From positions 1 to 7,882 of the forward strand of contig CAZBKO010000104.1 in assembly GCA_964492545.1 (NCBI GenBank): a DNA stretch of 7,882 nucleotides, given 5' to 3'. Numbering within the stretch: the first letter of the stretch is position 1; the number at the start of each line of letters is the position of its first letter. A program made the position numbers and the translations under genes. The notes below the pieces were generated by a model. The model saw only the letters and a program-made list of their open reading frames with translations. It searched no databases and had not been told where the DNA came from. Source of the stretch: RGIG1934 sp964492545 (lineage in GTDB: Bacteria > Bacillota > Clostridia > Lachnospirales > Lachnospiraceae). Shown one piece after another: positions 7,385 through 7,882 of this stretch.

Positions 7385-7388
7385 AACT

Positions 7389-7496
7389 CTACAATGAATT
7401 CACTTTCTGAGTAATTGTTGTAAATATTCTCGTAACAATTCCAGTTACCTGCGTCTTAAACAATACTACAAGCCCTACAAGTACGAGTAAATATTC
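7389..7496 (-). pseudogene. 3' remnant of a Flp (Flp1-like) pilin gene
   Basis: Reading leftward into the stop TAG (7391-7389), the frame gives EYLLVLVGLVVLFKTQ then VTGIVTRIFTTITQKVNSL. The spacing GLVVLFKxQxTxxVxxIF matches the C-terminal half of Flp1-like pilins that I know from clostridial Tad operons. The position directly before the DUF5702 gene is also right for flp. What is missing is the N-terminal half. The frame runs back to a stop at 7574-7572 with no ATG or GTG, and the residues before the match (GVPRGGR) lack the usual short acidic region and GxGxxE site. TTG codons at 7520 and 7541 have no ribosome binding site. I read this as a decapitated pilin, produced by insertion or rearrangement around 7497-7510. 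An assembly error is possible. Confidence 0.6.
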
Positions 7497-7530
7497 TCTC
7501 CCCCCTCTGGGAACGCCCAATACATCAAGG

Positions 7531-7560
7531 GTGTAACACAATCCACACTGTATACCGTGT
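7531..7560. promoter_or_regulatory. palindromic operator-like sites
   Basis: GTGTAACAC (7531-7539) is an odd-length palindrome. ACACTGTATACCGTGT (7545-7560) is a 16-bp palindrome apart from one non-complementary pair of positions (7549/7556). Both use GTGT/ACAC half-sites. They could bind a dimeric regulator or form small hairpins; no specific regulator is recognisable. Confidence 0.3.
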
Positions 7561-7600
7561 AAGTTAATTAACTACTGAGACTAGGCAAGAAATTAAGTCC

Positions 7601-7655
7601 TGATATCACATCTGATATCACTTAATGAGCCTACTGATATCTAAAGTGATATCAC
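7601..7655. repeat. four TGATATC-core repeats in two pairs
   Basis: TGATATCAC occurs at 7601, 7613 and 7647, and the variant TGATATCTA at 7635. Start-to-start spacings are 12, 22 and 12 bp, so the array is two 12-bp tandem pairs. Each core TGATATCA is itself palindromic. TGATATCACTT (7613-7623) also pairs perfectly with AAGTGATATCA (7644-7654), an 11-bp stem with a 20-nt loop. The arrangement fits cooperative binding of a dimeric regulator or a cruciform/hairpin. It is too short and irregular for a CRISPR array. Confidence 0.6.
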
Positions 7656-7693
7656 CTCACACATCTATTCATATCTGAAATTAGTCTCTCCAT
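7652..7693 (-). CDS. possible 13-codon mini-ORF, leader peptide or pilin 5' fragment
   Basis: ATG at 7693 follows AGG with a 6-nt gap and opens the peptide MERLISDMNRCVR. It ends at a TGA embedded in the last TGATATCAC repeat. The short amphipathic, charged sequence would suit either a leader peptide or the pre-helix N-terminus of a Flp pilin whose remainder is at 7389-7496. It is too short for any firm call. Confidence 0.2.
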   Translation of the reverse strand: MERLISDMNRCVR

Positions 7694-7699
7694 ATCAAT

Positions 7700-7877
7700 C
7701 CTATTGCGGTTCCTTCGTCACCGGAGTGGCCTGCAACAAAGATAATCCAGCGAACTGGTCAAGACTTCGTCCGACCAATTCACTTTTACAGAAAATATGC
7801 AGCCCACAAAACAACCATCAGCCAATACAAGTCAGGCATAGCAAAGTCAGATTCCGCAGAGGGGTCTGCGCTATGCC
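7700..7877 (-). ncRNA. hairpin-rich higher-G+C segment, candidate structured RNA or interspersed repeat
   Basis: Three compact structures follow each other. GGCATAG (7835-7841) pairs with CTATGCC (7871-7877) and encloses CGCAGA-GGGG-TCTGCG (7855-7870). GAACTGGTC (7752-7760) faces GACCAATTC (7773-7781) and encloses GAC-TTC-GTC; its one mismatch becomes a G-U pair only in a minus-strand RNA. TTGCGG (7704-7709) pairs with CCTGCAA (7730-7736) with one bulge. G+C is about 46% over 7681-7882 by hand count, visibly above the adjoining coding sequence. All three minus-strand frames contain stops within the segment, and no start with a ribosome binding site is evident. I do not recognise a known RNA family. 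It could also be part of a small mobile element extending past 7882. Confidence 0.35.
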
Positions 7878-7882
7878 AAATA

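Noticed and set aside
7389..7574. Group II intron end next to the pilin remnant
   Set aside because: CGTTCCCAGAGGGG near 7500 superficially recalls the domain V-VI junction, but no 34-nt domain V with a paired RAGC/GTTC and GAAA-type loop can be drawn.
7601..7655. CRISPR array
   Set aside because: The units are 9 bp with 3- to 13-nt gaps and internally palindromic; there are no repeat-length units or spacers and no cas genes.
7790..7882. Minus-strand open frame ending in a hydrophobic stretch (LYWLMVVLWAAYFL)
   Set aside because: It is only about 30 codons before the window edge, all three frames contain open stretches there, and the same bases form strong hairpins. Coding status cannot be supported without sequence beyond 7882.

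Overview
The window looks like a low-G+C Clostridia chromosome, most likely Lachnospiraceae. The support is AT-rich coding sequence with AGGAGG-type ribosome binding sites, and a combination of protein families that I associate with that group: DUF5702, a DUF6382-like FHA protein and Flp1-like pilin. No marker gene fixes the species.

Positions 1-2032 hold two convergent genes separated by one base. A small soluble histidine kinase runs on the plus strand (209-940). A flavodoxin-like protein with a C-terminal SCP2-type domain runs on the minus strand (942-1934). Their untranslated leaders share the same sequence blocks, AGGAGCATCAC and GGAAAATGCTCC. In both, a GGAGCAT/ATGCTCC stem ends exactly 5 nt before the Shine-Dalgarno sequence. 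A sigma-A-like promoter for the flavodoxin gene overlaps the 3' end of the neighbouring rhomboid gene.

Positions 2029-7391 read leftward on the minus strand as the distal part of a Tad (Flp) pilus operon. In transcription order it holds the 3' remnant of a Flp pilin, a 649-aa TadG/DUF5702-like pseudopilin, a TadE-like pseudopilin with two tandem Ada-like Cys/His motifs, a short TadE-like pseudopilin, an FHA-domain protein and a rhomboid protease. Most junctions overlap or are nearly touching, so translation is probably coupled. The three pseudopilin-type proteins would be membrane or extracellular pilus components. The FHA protein is a likely phosphothreonine-reading cytosolic regulator or scaffold, and the rhomboid protease a likely processing enzyme. 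The motor, platform, prepilin peptidase and secretin-equivalent genes are not in the window and would be expected beyond its right edge.

Positions 7392-7882 contain no intact gene. The C-terminal half of a Flp pilin is readable directly upstream of the DUF5702 gene, but it has no start codon and no normal prepilin N-terminus. Further out are four TGATATC-core repeats, palindromes, a 13-codon mini-ORF and about 180 bp of hairpin-rich DNA of higher G+C (46% by hand count over 7681-7882). The pilin locus therefore looks rearranged or interrupted, possibly by a small mobile or structured-RNA element that continues past the window end.
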